NCBI GenBank assembly: GCA_002733545.1
Contig: NVVX01000014.1
Span: 22,040 to 59,517, forward strand
DNA length: 37,478 bases
DNA from: Alkaliphilus sp.
GTDB taxonomy: Bacteria; Bacillota; Clostridia; Peptostreptococcales; NVVX01
Direction: 5' to 3'
The position numbers and the translations under genes are program-made. The notes below the pieces were generated by a model that did not search any database, was not told where the DNA came from, and saw only the letters and a list, made by a program, of their open reading frames with translations. Positions 1 through 9,310 of the stretch are shown piece by piece. Numbering within the stretch: the stretch's first letter is position 1; the number at the start of each line of letters is the position of its first letter.

Positions 1-652
1 GGTGAAGTTTGTCTTCTAAGGCCAAAGTTAAGAATTGCTGCTTGCCTAACATAAGAGAAGCAATTAACATACTTGCTCTAGAAACATTAAACACTGCATC
101 TTTCAATGATACCGTCTCTGGCAGTATTCGTCTTGCTTCTATAGTTGATATGTTGAATTTTGGAATGAATGTATAAAAAACGTATTGATCGACAATATTT
201 AGTTTCATATACTCAATTTCTTTTTCAACGCATATCGCTATTGTCATTCCACCTATTAAGGCAGGAGTTACATTATCAGGATGCCCTTCGATTGACATTG
301 CAATTTTCAATATTTCTTCATTACTTAATGATTTGTCTGCCATACCCACAGCACCTAATATCCCACCTATTATACAAGCAGCGCTTGATCCTAATCCTTT
401 GGAAATTGGAATTTCACTTTCAACCTCAACCTTAATAGCAATTGATTCAATTTTCAAGTACTTCCACGTAGCTTCGATAGCCTGATAAATCAAATTATCC
501 TTGTTGTTGTATTTTTGTTCAATTCCAACAAAATTCACTCCATCAGGTGCTTTATTAAAAATATACATATTATAGATATTCAAAGCCATTCCAAGAGTAT
601 CAAAACCAGGACCAATATTTGCACTTGTGGCTGGCACTCTTACTTTAATCAT
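1..652 (-). CDS. thrB: Homoserine kinase, C-terminus cut by window edge
   Basis: Phosphorylates homoserine to O-phosphohomoserine, the substrate of the threonine synthase encoded just upstream; cytoplasmic, GHMP kinase family. The minus-strand frame starts MIKVRVPATSANIGPGFDTL, the typical N-terminus of ThrB. Further on it reads PISKGLGSSAA, the glycine/serine-rich ATP-binding loop of GHMP kinases, and then EGHPDNVTPALIGG. Two consecutive in-frame ATGs (653-655 and 650-652) are possible starts. Either one overlaps the end of thrC by a few bases, indicating translational coupling. About 217 codons are visible of a family length near 300; the rest lies beyond the left edge. Last visible gene of hom-thrC-thrB. 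Confidence 0.93.
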   Translation of the reverse strand, partial: MIKVRVPATSANIGPGFDTLGMALNIYNMYIFNKAPDGVNFVGIEQKYNNKDNLIYQAIEATWKYLKIESIAIKVEVESEIPISKGLGSSAACIIGGILGAVGMADKSLSNEEILKIAMSIEGHPDNVTPALIGGMTIAICVEKEIEYMKLNIVDQYVFYTFIPKFNISTIEARRILPETVSLKDAVFNVSRASMLIASLMLGKQQFLTLALEDKLH

Positions 653-2120
653 CATTTGCACCTACCTTTAAAATCTCTTTTATCGTTCTTTCAATTCCTT
701 CTATTTCACATCTTGTTTTATGAAAAATTTCTTTTTTTTCAATTTGTTCTAGCGATTTCGGAACTTTTCTTCTTGAAATCTTCTGAATTTTATCATTAAT
801 CTCATCTAATGACATGACCTTAACATTTTCTCCAAACGATTCAAGGATAGAATCTCCAAACTTGTATGGACTTGCTGTTGAAACGATAAGTGTATTTTTA
901 GTATATTTTTCCGCTACCTTATATGCCACAGCGGTATGTGGATCTAATAAATAATTATGTTCTGTATAGCAATTTTTAATAACGAGTTTTGTTTCCCTTT
1001 CAGATGCAAAATCACCTTCCATAATTGTCTGTATTTGATTTAGGTACTTTTTATCCAAAATAAATTTTCCAGTTTCGTATAATTCGCTCATCAATTTATT
1101 CATCATATCTTCATCTCTATCTATTATTTCAAAAATAAACCGTTCAAGGTTAGAAGAAATAAGAATATCCATCGATGGGGATATCGTCTTAACAAACGCA
1201 CGATTAGTATCATATATGCCTGTATTTATAAAATCGGTTAGTATATTATTCTCATTTGATGCGCAAATAAGTTTATTAACTGGTAAACCCATTTTTTTTG
1301 CATAATAAGCTGCAAGAATATTCCCAAAGTTGCCTGTCGGAACAACAATATTTATTTCATCTCCTAATGCAATCCGAGTATTTCTTACCATTTCCATATA
1401 GCCAAAGAAAAAATAAACAATTTGAGGAATCAATCGACCAATATTTATAGAATTTGCTGAAGACAGAGATAATTTATTTGATTTCAGCAATTGTTTTAGT
1501 TTTTTATTGGTAAATGCCTCTTTAACAGCGCGTTGTGCATCATCAAAATTACCTTTAATAGCCACAACATGAGTGTTATCTCCTGTTTGAGTTATCATTT
1601 GTAATCTTTGAATTTCACTAACACTATGTTCTGGATAAAATACAATAATAATAATATCCTTTACATTGGCGAAACCCTCAAGTGCTGCTTTACCAGTATC
1701 ACCTGAAGTTGCTACTAGTATAACTGTTTCTTCATCAATACCTTGAATTCTTTTCGCCTCAAGCACAAAGTAAGGCAAAACTGATAAGGCTATATCTTTA
1801 AAAGCAAGAGTAGCTCCATGAAAAAGTTCGAGAATAAATTTGTCATTAACTTCAATTACACAAACTTTATTATCTACAGTAAATTTATTACCATAAGCTT
1901 GCTCAATAATCTGTTTCAACTTTACTTGATTAAAATCAGCCAAGTATAGTTTAAATATCTCATATGCCATTTTATTATAAGAATACTCCATAAGTGGTTC
2001 GATGTCAATAACAGGAAATTTTTCAGGTACAAATAAACCACCATCATCAGATAGTCCTTTTAAAATTGCTTCAGACGCATCAATTTTCTGCAATTTTGAT
2101 CGTGAGCTAAAATATTTCAC
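645..2120 (-). CDS. thrC: Threonine synthase
   Basis: Converts O-phosphohomoserine to threonine with pyridoxal phosphate; last step of threonine synthesis. The 491-residue length fits the long type of threonine synthase. The N-terminal segment contains SDDGGLFVPEKFP. The PLP lysine lies in ELFHGATLAFKD (Lys near residue 108), and the phosphate-binding region includes ATSGDTGKAALEG and VVPTGNFGN. The start ATG follows an AGGAGGAAA ribosome binding site. It lies 15 bp after hom and overlaps thrB, so the three genes form one operon. Nothing looks damaged. Confidence 0.96.
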   Translation of the reverse strand: MKYFSSRSKLQKIDASEAILKGLSDDGGLFVPEKFPVIDIEPLMEYSYNKMAYEIFKLYLADFNQVKLKQIIEQAYGNKFTVDNKVCVIEVNDKFILELFHGATLAFKDIALSVLPYFVLEAKRIQGIDEETVILVATSGDTGKAALEGFANVKDIIIIVFYPEHSVSEIQRLQMITQTGDNTHVVAIKGNFDDAQRAVKEAFTNKKLKQLLKSNKLSLSSANSINIGRLIPQIVYFFFGYMEMVRNTRIALGDEINIVVPTGNFGNILAAYYAKKMGLPVNKLICASNENNILTDFINTGIYDTNRAFVKTISPSMDILISSNLERFIFEIIDRDEDMMNKLMSELYETGKFILDKKYLNQIQTIMEGDFASERETKLVIKNCYTEHNYLLDPHTAVAYKVAEKYTKNTLIVSTASPYKFGDSILESFGENVKVMSLDEINDKIQKISRRKVPKSLEQIEKKEIFHKTRCEIEGIERTIKEILKVGANDD

Positions 2121-2135
2121 TTCATTTCCTCCTAA

Positions 2136-3398
2136 TTAATTCACTACCCTAATTATTGACATGACTTCAAGAACATAATTATTTTTTTGTATAGATTCAA
2201 GCACAGCATTTAAAGTAGCACGATCAATTTCATGAGTAATAAATACAAGTGGAGCATGTTTGCCTCCTCTTGCACGTTGCACCACAGAGTCTAAGCTGAC
2301 GCCCTGTTCTCCAAAAGAAACAGCAATCTTTCCTAACACACCAGGTAAATCTACTACTTCCATTCTAACGTAATATGCACTTCTACCGATATTATTCACA
2401 ACAATATCTTTTGCACTACAAGTGCCGATATAATCATTCTTTTTTCTTGTTATATCAATTACATCAGTTAGCACTGCGCTTCCAGTAGGCATTGAACCAG
2501 CTCCCTTACCGTACAGCATAATTTCACCAACAACATTTCCCTCTATAAACAATGCATTAAACTCATAATTAACTGAAGCAATTGGATGCTCAACTGGAAT
2601 AAGCGCTGGCTGAACACTTAACTCAACATGCTCATTACTTTTTTCACCCAAAGCCAGTAGTTTTATCTTGTACCCTAATTCTTGTCCATATTCTATATCT
2701 TCTAATGAAATGTTTCTAATCCCTTCTCTTGAAATGTCTTCTGGATTAACAATAATCCCAAACGCATCTTTTGAAAGAATTGCAAGTTTGTATGCTGCAT
2801 CAGAACCATTTACATCAGAGGTTGGATCTGCTTCAGCAAAACCAAGTTCTTGCGCTTCCTTTAACACATCTTTAAAACTCATCTTTTCTTTTGTCATTTT
2901 TGTCAAAATATAATTTGTTGTTCCGTTAAGTATTCCCATTAAACGCTCAATTTTATTCGAACTCAACGAATCGTTCAGTGTGCTGATAATAGGTATTCCC
3001 CCGCCCACACTCGCTTCGTACCTGATTAAAACTTCATTCTCACGAGCCGTTTTAATCAATTCAATTCCTTTTTTAGCCATCAATTCCTTATTTGCAGTTA
3101 CAACATGACATCCATTTTCAAGTGCTTTTTTAATATATTCAAAAGCTGATGAAACACCACCTATCAATTCAACCACCACATCTAATTCTTTTAGATTGAT
3201 ATTGTCAAATTGATTAGTATAAACCTTTTTGTCAAGATTAACATCTCTTTTCTTTACAGTATTTCTTACCAAAACGTTAACGAAGTCTAATTCACCACCT
3301 ATTTTGTAATCAATCTCTTCTTTGTTTAAGTGGTAATTATTTATAAATCCTTGCCCAACTGTTCCCATTCCGAGTATTCCAATTCTATATTTTCTCAT
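2136..3398 (-). CDS. hom: Homoserine dehydrogenase with ACT domain
   Basis: Reduces aspartate semialdehyde to homoserine, the branch point to threonine and methionine. The Rossmann motif GILGMGTVGQG lies at the N-terminus, the catalytic-domain motif GILNGTTNYIL in the middle, and EAQELGFAEADPTSDVNG after it. The C-terminal 80 residues (DLPGVLGKIAVSFGEQGVSL) form an ACT domain, the usual site of threonine feedback inhibition. The frame is open back to 3446, but an AGGAGT at 3405-3410 sits 6-7 bases before the ATG at 3396-3398, so that start (MRKYRIG) is preferred; the adjacent ATG at 3399-3401 is the alternative. First gene of the threonine operon. Confidence 0.95.
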   Translation of the reverse strand: MRKYRIGILGMGTVGQGFINNYHLNKEEIDYKIGGELDFVNVLVRNTVKKRDVNLDKKVYTNQFDNINLKELDVVVELIGGVSSAFEYIKKALENGCHVVTANKELMAKKGIELIKTARENEVLIRYEASVGGGIPIISTLNDSLSSNKIERLMGILNGTTNYILTKMTKEKMSFKDVLKEAQELGFAEADPTSDVNGSDAAYKLAILSKDAFGIIVNPEDISREGIRNISLEDIEYGQELGYKIKLLALGEKSNEHVELSVQPALIPVEHPIASVNYEFNALFIEGNVVGEIMLYGKGAGSMPTGSAVLTDVIDITRKKNDYIGTCSAKDIVVNNIGRSAYYVRMEVVDLPGVLGKIAVSFGEQGVSLDSVVQRARGGKHAPLVFITHEIDRATLNAVLESIQKNNYVLEVMSIIRVVN

Positions 3399-3440
3399 CA
3401 TATCACTCCTAATCTCTCCATTAAGATATTTATTTTTATG

Positions 3441-3495
3441 TAACATGTTAACACATTGTTCTTAATATTACAATAATTTTTAAATTATTTAACAA
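3441..3495 (-). promoter_or_regulatory. Probable hom-thrC-thrB promoter with a downstream palindrome
   Basis: On the minus strand a TTGTTA (3490-3495) is separated by 17 bp from TGTAAT (3467-3472), a moderate sigma-A promoter. About 16 bp downstream of the -10, near the expected start of transcription, is the 10-bp perfect palindrome TAACATGTTA (3441-3450), placed where a repressor operator could act. No T-box consensus was found in the roughly 60-nt leader. Promoter and operator are inferred from sequence only. Confidence 0.4.
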
Positions 3496-3540
3496 ATATC
3501 AACATTCTTTTCTCAGGACGTCCACTCTATAACAGCTTAA

Positions 3541-3567
3541 AAGCAAAAACCGAAATCTATGATTTCG
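3541..3567 (-). terminator. Intrinsic terminator of the aromatic operon
   Basis: On the minus strand a perfect 7-bp stem CGAAATC/GATTTCG with a 3-base loop is followed at once by GTTTTTGCTTTT. It lies about 110 bp after the aroC stop and ahead of the hom promoter, so it separates the two operons. Confidence 0.7.
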
Positions 3568-3576
3568 TGTAAATCA

Positions 3577-3610
3577 CTTTGTTATTTCACCTAGACAAAG
3601 CCTAACAAAG
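3577..3610 (-). repeat. Inverted repeat between aroC and its terminator
   Basis: CTTTGTTA (3577-3584) is repeated inverted as TAACAAAG (3603-3610), a perfect 8-bp match with an 18-base loop that itself contains another ACAAAG. As RNA after aroC it could form a 3'-end stem just before the terminator hairpin. No function can be assigned. Confidence 0.4.
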
Positions 3611-3678
3611 TTTCATCAAAATCAATCTTAAAACTTTAACTTTTATGATCGATTTGGTCAATTTTTTCCCGCAGCGTT

Positions 3679-4782
3679 TTAATCATTATCACACCACCTT
3701 TTGCTCCATTCGTAATCCATATACATATCTAGTAACCCAATAGCCATCATTGCTTCAGCTACAGGTAATGCTCTTGGTACAATACAAGGATCATGTCTTC
3801 CTTTAGTTACATCTACAATGTTTTTATTCTCTTTAATATCAATCGTGCGTTGGGATTTCATAATTGAAGGTGTTGGTTTAAAATAAAGCTGACAAGTAAT
3901 GGGCATACCATTGCTAATACCTCCTGTAATCCCTCCATTATTATTGCTTAATGTAATTACTTTATCATTAATGAATTGTAATTCATCATTAACCTTTGAT
4001 CCCCTCTTGTTCGCAAACTCGATTCCTAAACCGAAACTGACTGCTTTCACTCCAGGAATTGAATAAAATAGATGCGCAATTGTACTTTCAATTGAATTAA
4101 AAAACGGCTCGCCAATACCTGCAGGAATATTATTTGAAATCACTTCTATTGCACCGCCAATCGAATCGTGATCTTGTTTTGCCATTTCTATTTCATGTTG
4201 CATTTGCTTTTTAATCTGTGAATCAGCAACTGGGAATGTCTGTCCAGTAAAATTTAAAATTACTTTGTTGTTAAGTTCATGAACTCTTTTACTTTTGATT
4301 TTACCTATTTGAATAATGTGAGCATTTATTTCAATATTTTTCTTTTTAAGTAGCTGTTTTGCTATCGCACCTGCAAATACAATTGGCGCTGTTAACCTCC
4401 CCGAGAAATGTCCCCCTCCTCTGTAGTCATTATTCCCACGGTACTTCACATATGCTGCATAATCAGCATGCGATGGACGCATATGCGCCTTCGCCTTATC
4501 ATAGTCGCTTGAGCGATGAGATGTATTTTGAATAATCGCCGTCAAGGGTGCCCCTGTCGTCTTTTTGTCAAAGTAGCCACTAACAATTTCAAATTGATCT
4601 AACTCATTACGTAGAGATGCAAATGCATCCTTTCCAGGTCGCCTTCTATCAAGTTCTAATTGAATAGCCTCAAAATTTAATTGAATACCAGCTGGTAGAT
4701 GATGTATCGTTATCCCAATAAGTTTTCCATGTGATTCACCAAATAATGAATAGATTATATTTTTACCCCATGTGCTATTCAC
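3679..4782 (-). CDS. aroC: Chorismate synthase
   Basis: Converts EPSP to chorismate using reduced FMN, the last shikimate-pathway step. The 367-residue length matches the family. Diagnostic segments are the N-terminal SLFGESHGKLIG, the RRPGKDAFASLRNE region, the FMN/phosphate region MRPSHADYAAYVKYRG and GGGHFSGRLTAPIVFAG, and the C-terminal GRHDPCIVPRALPVAEAM. Its start overlaps the aroA stop by 8 bp, indicating coupling. Last gene of aroF-tyrA-aroB-aroA-aroC. No anomaly seen. Confidence 0.97.
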   Translation of the reverse strand: MNSTWGKNIIYSLFGESHGKLIGITIHHLPAGIQLNFEAIQLELDRRRPGKDAFASLRNELDQFEIVSGYFDKKTTGAPLTAIIQNTSHRSSDYDKAKAHMRPSHADYAAYVKYRGNNDYRGGGHFSGRLTAPIVFAGAIAKQLLKKKNIEINAHIIQIGKIKSKRVHELNNKVILNFTGQTFPVADSQIKKQMQHEIEMAKQDHDSIGGAIEVISNNIPAGIGEPFFNSIESTIAHLFYSIPGVKAVSFGLGIEFANKRGSKVNDELQFINDKVITLSNNNGGITGGISNGMPITCQLYFKPTPSIMKSQRTIDIKENKNIVDVTKGRHDPCIVPRALPVAEAMMAIGLLDMYMDYEWSKRWCDND

Positions 4783-6034
4783 AAATTTTCCCTCCTAAAT
4801 CTCTGAAATGTTCAAAAAAATGTGGATATGATTTATCAATTGCTTGACTATTTGTAATCTTCACTTCATCTTTACAACGAATAGATGCAATTGCCAAGCT
4901 CATAGCAATACGATGGTCATTCCAACTATCAACAACACCTCCAGTTAAGCGTTTTCGTCCATAAATTACCAATCCCTCTGGCTGTTCTATTATTTGAGCT
5001 CCTAATTTATTAAGTTCTGTCGTAATTGCTTTTAATCTATCAGATTCTTTAATCCTTAACCGCGAAGCATTTACTATTTCAGTTTTACCATTACTAAGTG
5101 CTGCTAGTACAGTTAAAATAGGAATTATATCAGGACATTGCGATGCATCGATTGTTGTTCCGATAGTCTTAGATTGCGATACGAAAATACTATCATCCTT
5201 AATCTCAATCTTACCATTCATTCTTTTAACAATGTCAACAATCTCACTATCGCCTTGTATTGAATTGATATTAAGCCCATTAATTTCAATATCGCCCCCA
5301 ATTAAACCAGCTACTATCCAAAATGCAGCTTGTGAATAATCACCTTCAATTTGAAGTTCTCTAGATAAAAACTTTTGATTCCCCTTAATTAAATAACGCT
5401 GATGTTCATCATTCTCAATCTTTATGTTAAATTTATTTAGAACATCTATCGTAAGATTGATATATCCTTTCGATTCAAGTGGCGTAGTCAAGACAATCTC
5501 TGAATCGTCATTCAATAATGGTAAAACAAACATTAAGCCTGTGATAAATTGCGAACTTATATCTCCTCTAATTTCATACTTTCCTGGTTTTAATTTTCCT
5601 TCAACAACCAAAGGTAATCCATCATTATAAGCATAATAAATGTTCTGTTCTTTAAAAATTTTAAAATATGGGTCTAGTGGTCGTGTCTTAAGCTTTCCTT
5701 TGCCATTAAACACAAACGGTTCATCGACTAAAGTACAAAATGGTACTAAAAACCTCAGAGTCGATCCTGATTCATGACAGTCTATAGAATGCATAGGTGT
5801 GTTCAACTTGCCTTGAGAAAAAATGTCTGCACTAGAAGAAGATTTGTCGATAGTAATTCCAAATGCATTCATTGCATTACAAGTTGCTTTTATATCTTCT
5901 GAGAAAATGAGATTGCTAATTTTAGATTTGCCCTTTGCAAGTGAGGCCGCAATAATCGCACGATGCGAAATGCTTTTTGATGGCGGAACAGATACCGTTC
6001 CTTTTAACACTTTTGGTATTATCTTTACATGCAT
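4775..6034 (-). CDS. aroA: EPSP synthase (3-phosphoshikimate 1-carboxyvinyltransferase)
   Basis: Transfers enolpyruvyl from PEP to shikimate-3-phosphate. The 419-residue protein opens with PPSKSISHRA (Lys near residue 20), the substrate-binding motif. It also carries ESGSTLRFLVPF, SSQFITGLMFVLP and, near the C-terminus, RIKESDRL and WNDHRIAMSLA, the signatures of both half-domains. The start follows an AGGAGGAG-like site after an 11-bp gap from aroB. Shikimate kinase, shikimate dehydrogenase and dehydroquinase are not in the window and must be encoded elsewhere. Confidence 0.97.
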   Translation of the reverse strand: MHVKIIPKVLKGTVSVPPSKSISHRAIIAASLAKGKSKISNLIFSEDIKATCNAMNAFGITIDKSSSSADIFSQGKLNTPMHSIDCHESGSTLRFLVPFCTLVDEPFVFNGKGKLKTRPLDPYFKIFKEQNIYYAYNDGLPLVVEGKLKPGKYEIRGDISSQFITGLMFVLPLLNDDSEIVLTTPLESKGYINLTIDVLNKFNIKIENDEHQRYLIKGNQKFLSRELQIEGDYSQAAFWIVAGLIGGDIEINGLNINSIQGDSEIVDIVKRMNGKIEIKDDSIFVSQSKTIGTTIDASQCPDIIPILTVLAALSNGKTEIVNASRLRIKESDRLKAITTELNKLGAQIIEQPEGLVIYGRKRLTGGVVDSWNDHRIAMSLAIASIRCKDEVKITNSQAIDKSYPHFFEHFRDLGGKICE

Positions 6035-6045
6035 TTTATCTCCTC

Positions 6046-7110
6046 CTAAATAGAATAATTACCTAGTTCACTAATTTTCACAGATCTAATTACTGTTTGT
6101 CCAATACATCTTAAGAATATAAAGTTGATGGAATCTCCAAATCTTTTCTTATCATTCTTCATAATTTCTTTTAAACTACCATTTACTCCAACATCAGTCT
6201 GGGTAGGCAAATTGAATTTTATTAATATTTCTTTAATTTTCTCAGATGTTCCCTGTTTAGTAATTCCTTTATTTTCAGATATTTTTGTAATTTGATACAT
6301 CCCTATAGCAATTGCTTCCCCATGGGTAAATCCTTCATAATTAAAAGCTTTCTCTAAGGCATGCCCTATGGTATGCCCAAAATTTAATACCATTCTTTGC
6401 CCGTAGTCACGCTCATCTTTAGCAACTACTTCACTCTTTATTTGGCAGCATCGAAAAATAATAGATTCAATTGCATTGAAAACACCATCATGAGATTGTA
6501 ATTTTAAAATTTCGTTAAATAAATTCTCATCATAAATACACCCATATTTTATAACCTCAGCCATTCCGCTAATAAATTCTTTTTGTGGCAATGTTCGTAA
6601 GAGTTGTGGATCAATAAGTACAATTTCAGGATGGTGAAAAATTCCTACTAGATTCTTTCCCTCATCTATATTAACAGCAACCTTTCCTCCGATGCTACTG
6701 TCTACCATAGATAATAGACTTGTCGGTATATGTATTAGTTTAATTCCACGAAGATAGGTTGCTGCTAAAAAACCCGCAAAATCCCCGACAACTCCACCAC
6801 CGAACGCAATAATCAAGTCAAAGCGCGTAATTTCTAAAGTTAAAAGTGATTTATATAGAACTTCCAGATTTGAAAAATGCTTACTTTTTTCTCCGGGTTC
6901 AATAACTATTTGAACAACAAAACAACTCATTTTTTCTAATGTTTTTTGTAATGCTTTACCATATAGTCTATATAAATTTTTATCAGTTATTACCACAATC
7001 CTTTTCATTTGAGAAGTTGTTTGAATGTGATGATTAATTTCACTAAACAACCCATTTTTAATACAAATTTTGTACTGCTTATGTTCTAAGTTTAGTTGTA
7101 TTGTTTTCAT
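6046..7110 (-). CDS. aroB: 3-dehydroquinate synthase
   Basis: Cyclises DAHP to 3-dehydroquinate using NAD+ and a divalent metal. The 354-residue length is normal. The NAD-binding loop GGGVVGDFAGFLAATYLRG lies near residue 104 and is followed by PTSLLSMVDSSIGGK. The metal ligands are in SGMAEVIKYG (Glu) and NFGHTIGHALE (His), with FTHGEAIAIGM completing the site. It lies 2 bp after tyrA, so it is co-transcribed and probably coupled to it. Confidence 0.97.
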   Translation of the reverse strand: MKTIQLNLEHKQYKICIKNGLFSEINHHIQTTSQMKRIVVITDKNLYRLYGKALQKTLEKMSCFVVQIVIEPGEKSKHFSNLEVLYKSLLTLEITRFDLIIAFGGGVVGDFAGFLAATYLRGIKLIHIPTSLLSMVDSSIGGKVAVNIDEGKNLVGIFHHPEIVLIDPQLLRTLPQKEFISGMAEVIKYGCIYDENLFNEILKLQSHDGVFNAIESIIFRCCQIKSEVVAKDERDYGQRMVLNFGHTIGHALEKAFNYEGFTHGEAIAIGMYQITKISENKGITKQGTSEKIKEILIKFNLPTQTDVGVNGSLKEIMKNDKKRFGDSINFIFLRCIGQTVIRSVKISELGNYSI

Positions 7111-7112
7111 AA

Positions 7113-8204
7113 CTAACCTCCAATATGAACAGGATTATTTTTGCCAAAGTCAGAAGATTCGATTAATTGTTTCGCCATCAATTTATCTTCTTGTGAATAA
7201 AACCCTATTTTTAATACCCCTGGTATATTTTCTCTTGAATGAACAATTTCAATGTCTTTAATGTTGATTTGCTGCTTAGCTAAAATCCCTGTCGTCTCAG
7301 CAACCATACCAGGTTGATTTTTCACATCGATAAAGAGCGTGCAATCCTGTTCAATCCAATCACTAAAATGCTTAGGAATTCGTTCGCGATATTCCTTTGC
7401 TTTAGTCAGTTGAGAATGTATCCACTGCAATTTCTTTTCTTTCAAAGCATTTCTGAATTCGTTTAAATTATGTGTAAATTCATCTATAGTCTCAATAATT
7501 TCTTGATAATTATTTGTAAGAATATCAGTCCATAGATTTGGATTGCCAGAAGCAATTCTTGTAATATCTCTAAAACCTCCGCCAACATAATCAATTAGTG
7601 ATTCTTCTTTGTCTTGAAGTAAATTAACCATTATTGCTGCGTTAATATGTGGCAAATGACTCGTTCTAGCAACAATTAGGTCATGTAGCTCAGGACTAAT
7701 TATTACACTCTTTGCACCAAGAAAATTGATTAAACATTCAACTTTTTTGAGTACTTCTTGATTATTATTCTGATCAGTTAAAAAATAATATGCATTTTCA
7801 AATAAATGTGCTTTAGCTGCTTCAAATCCTGATTGCTCTGAGCCAACCATCGGATGACCCCCAATAAATGTTTGAGTAGACAAAATATTTTTTTCAATAA
7901 TTTTATGCGCTTTTACCTTTACACTACCCACATCTATAATTATACAATCATCCGTTAAATACTTAGCAATTTTTTTAAAAGCACTCTCGTATTTCCCGAC
8001 AGGAATGGCGAGAATTAGCAAATCTGTTTGGTCAAATCCTTCTTGAACAATTATATTTTCTATAAACGCTTTATCAAGGTTTTTACTATTTGTATCTAGC
8101 CCACAAATTCTACCTTTAAACCCGTTCTCTTTTAGAGCTTTAGCAATTGAACCTCCAATTAATCCAAGCCCAATAATAGTAATGTTTTTAAAGTCAATTT
8201 CCAT
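7113..8204 (-). CDS. tyrA: Prephenate dehydrogenase with ACT domain
   Basis: Oxidatively decarboxylates prephenate to 4-hydroxyphenylpyruvate, committing chorismate to tyrosine. The N-terminal Rossmann motif is GLGLIGGSIAKAL. Active-site segments include FIGGHPMVGSEQSG and the helical region VARTSHLPHINAA. Residues from about 287 onward (LFIDVKNQPGMVAETTGIL) form an ACT domain, commonly used for tyrosine feedback. Its start overlaps the aroF stop by 11 bp. A tyrosine-branch gene inside the operon fits the Phe/Tyr-rich leader found upstream. Confidence 0.93.
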   Translation of the reverse strand: MEIDFKNITIIGLGLIGGSIAKALKENGFKGRICGLDTNSKNLDKAFIENIIVQEGFDQTDLLILAIPVGKYESAFKKIAKYLTDDCIIIDVGSVKVKAHKIIEKNILSTQTFIGGHPMVGSEQSGFEAAKAHLFENAYYFLTDQNNNQEVLKKVECLINFLGAKSVIISPELHDLIVARTSHLPHINAAIMVNLLQDKEESLIDYVGGGFRDITRIASGNPNLWTDILTNNYQEIIETIDEFTHNLNEFRNALKEKKLQWIHSQLTKAKEYRERIPKHFSDWIEQDCTLFIDVKNQPGMVAETTGILAKQQINIKDIEIVHSRENIPGVLKIGFYSQEDKLMAKQLIESSDFGKNNPVHIGG

Positions 8205-9222
8205 TGTAATTCACCATGTCTTTTATCGCATCACTCACTTTTCCAACAGAAACAACAAGTTTTTCAAATCGTTCGGGTTTTAATGATTGTTGTCCATCCG
8301 ATAAAGCTTTCTCAGGATTATTGTGTACTTCTACCATAATTCCATCTGCTCCTACTGCGACAGCTGCCCGTGACATTGGCTCAACCATGTGCCACTTCCC
8401 AGTAGCATGACTCGGATCTATTATAATTGGTAAGTGACTAAGCTCTTTAACCGCTATTACAGTAGCTAAATCTAGCGTATTACGTGTATAGTTCTCAAAA
8501 GTTCTAATCCCACGCTCACACAATACAATTTGAGAATTACCTGATGCCATAATATATTCTGCAGACATTAAAAATTCTTCAATAGTTGCAGACATTCCTC
8601 GTTTTAGCATAATAGGTTTTTTCGCTTTGCCAGCTTTTTTTAGTAACGAAAAGTTTTGCATATTTCTCGCACCTATTTGAATTATATCTGTATACGATTC
8701 AACTAAATCAAAGTCCTCTGTGGACATAGCTTCTGTAATAATTGGTAGTCCAGTTAATTCTTTTGCTTCTTTTAATAACTTCAATCCTTTTTCACCTAAC
8801 CCTTGAAAACTATACGGTGATGTACGTGGCTTAAAAGCACCCCCTCTTAAAATATGCGCTCCCGCTGCTTTAACTGATTGTGCTATAGTTAAGATTTGCT
8901 CTCTACTTTCAACTGAGCATGGACCTGCAATAATTGTTAAATTGCCTCCGCCAATTTCATGCCCTTCTATCTTTAAAATAGAATTTTTGGGATGAAAAGC
9001 CCTGCTTGCCAATTTAAATGGCTCTTGCACTTTCATTACTTTTTCAACATTATGGTGTGCTTGCATATGTGTGATATCAATTTTTGCTGTGTCTCCAATT
9101 AAACCTAAAACCATACGTTCCTCGCTTCCTGCATCTTTTACTGTTAAGCCCATTGTTTTGATATTCTCAATCAGTTGATTTTTCTCTTCCTGTGTTGTTG
9201 TTCTTTTCAATATAATAATCAT
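8194..9222 (-). CDS. aroF: DAHP synthase (3-deoxy-7-phosphoheptulonate synthase), type I-beta
   Basis: Condenses PEP and erythrose-4-phosphate in the first aromatic-pathway step. Residues 1 to about 70 form a small ferredoxin-like regulatory domain, as in Thermotoga-type enzymes. The catalytic barrel follows with IAGPCSVESREQ, LRGGAFKPRTSPYSFQG, the KRGMSATIEEFL region and IIDPSHATGKW. The 342-residue length fits this subclass. The ATG follows an AGGAGGAG site with a 5-base spacer. First structural gene of the operon, downstream of the attenuator. Confidence 0.95.
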   Translation of the reverse strand: MIIILKRTTTQEEKNQLIENIKTMGLTVKDAGSEERMVLGLIGDTAKIDITHMQAHHNVEKVMKVQEPFKLASRAFHPKNSILKIEGHEIGGGNLTIIAGPCSVESREQILTIAQSVKAAGAHILRGGAFKPRTSPYSFQGLGEKGLKLLKEAKELTGLPIITEAMSTEDFDLVESYTDIIQIGARNMQNFSLLKKAGKAKKPIMLKRGMSATIEEFLMSAEYIMASGNSQIVLCERGIRTFENYTRNTLDLATVIAVKELSHLPIIIDPSHATGKWHMVEPMSRAAVAVGADGIMVEVHNNPEKALSDGQQSLKPERFEKLVVSVGKVSDAIKDMVNYNGN

Positions 9223-9241
9223 AAATTTCTCCTCCTGGTTT

Positions 9242-9292
9242 TTATTCCATTTTTTTAAAATTTATATAATTATTCTTAAAATAGTCAATCAT
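9242..9292 (-). CDS. Possible second mini-ORF between attenuator and aroF
   Basis: A 16-codon frame, MIDYFKNNYINFKKME, starts 6 bases after an AGAGGTGAT ribosome binding site and stops 19 bp before aroF. Four of its 16 residues are Tyr or Phe. It lies after the terminator hairpin, so it would be translated only on read-through transcripts and might couple translation to aroF. In DNA this AT-rich such a short frame can arise by chance; the good ribosome binding site is the only real support. Confidence 0.3.
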   Translation of the reverse strand: MIDYFKNNYINFKKME

Positions 9293-9310
9293 ATATCAAT
9301 CACCTCTTTT

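Noticed and set aside
3399-3678. T-box riboswitch upstream of hom
   Set aside because: No AGGGTGG-type T-box sequence or specifier stem was found on the minus strand, and the distance from promoter to start is only about 60 nt.
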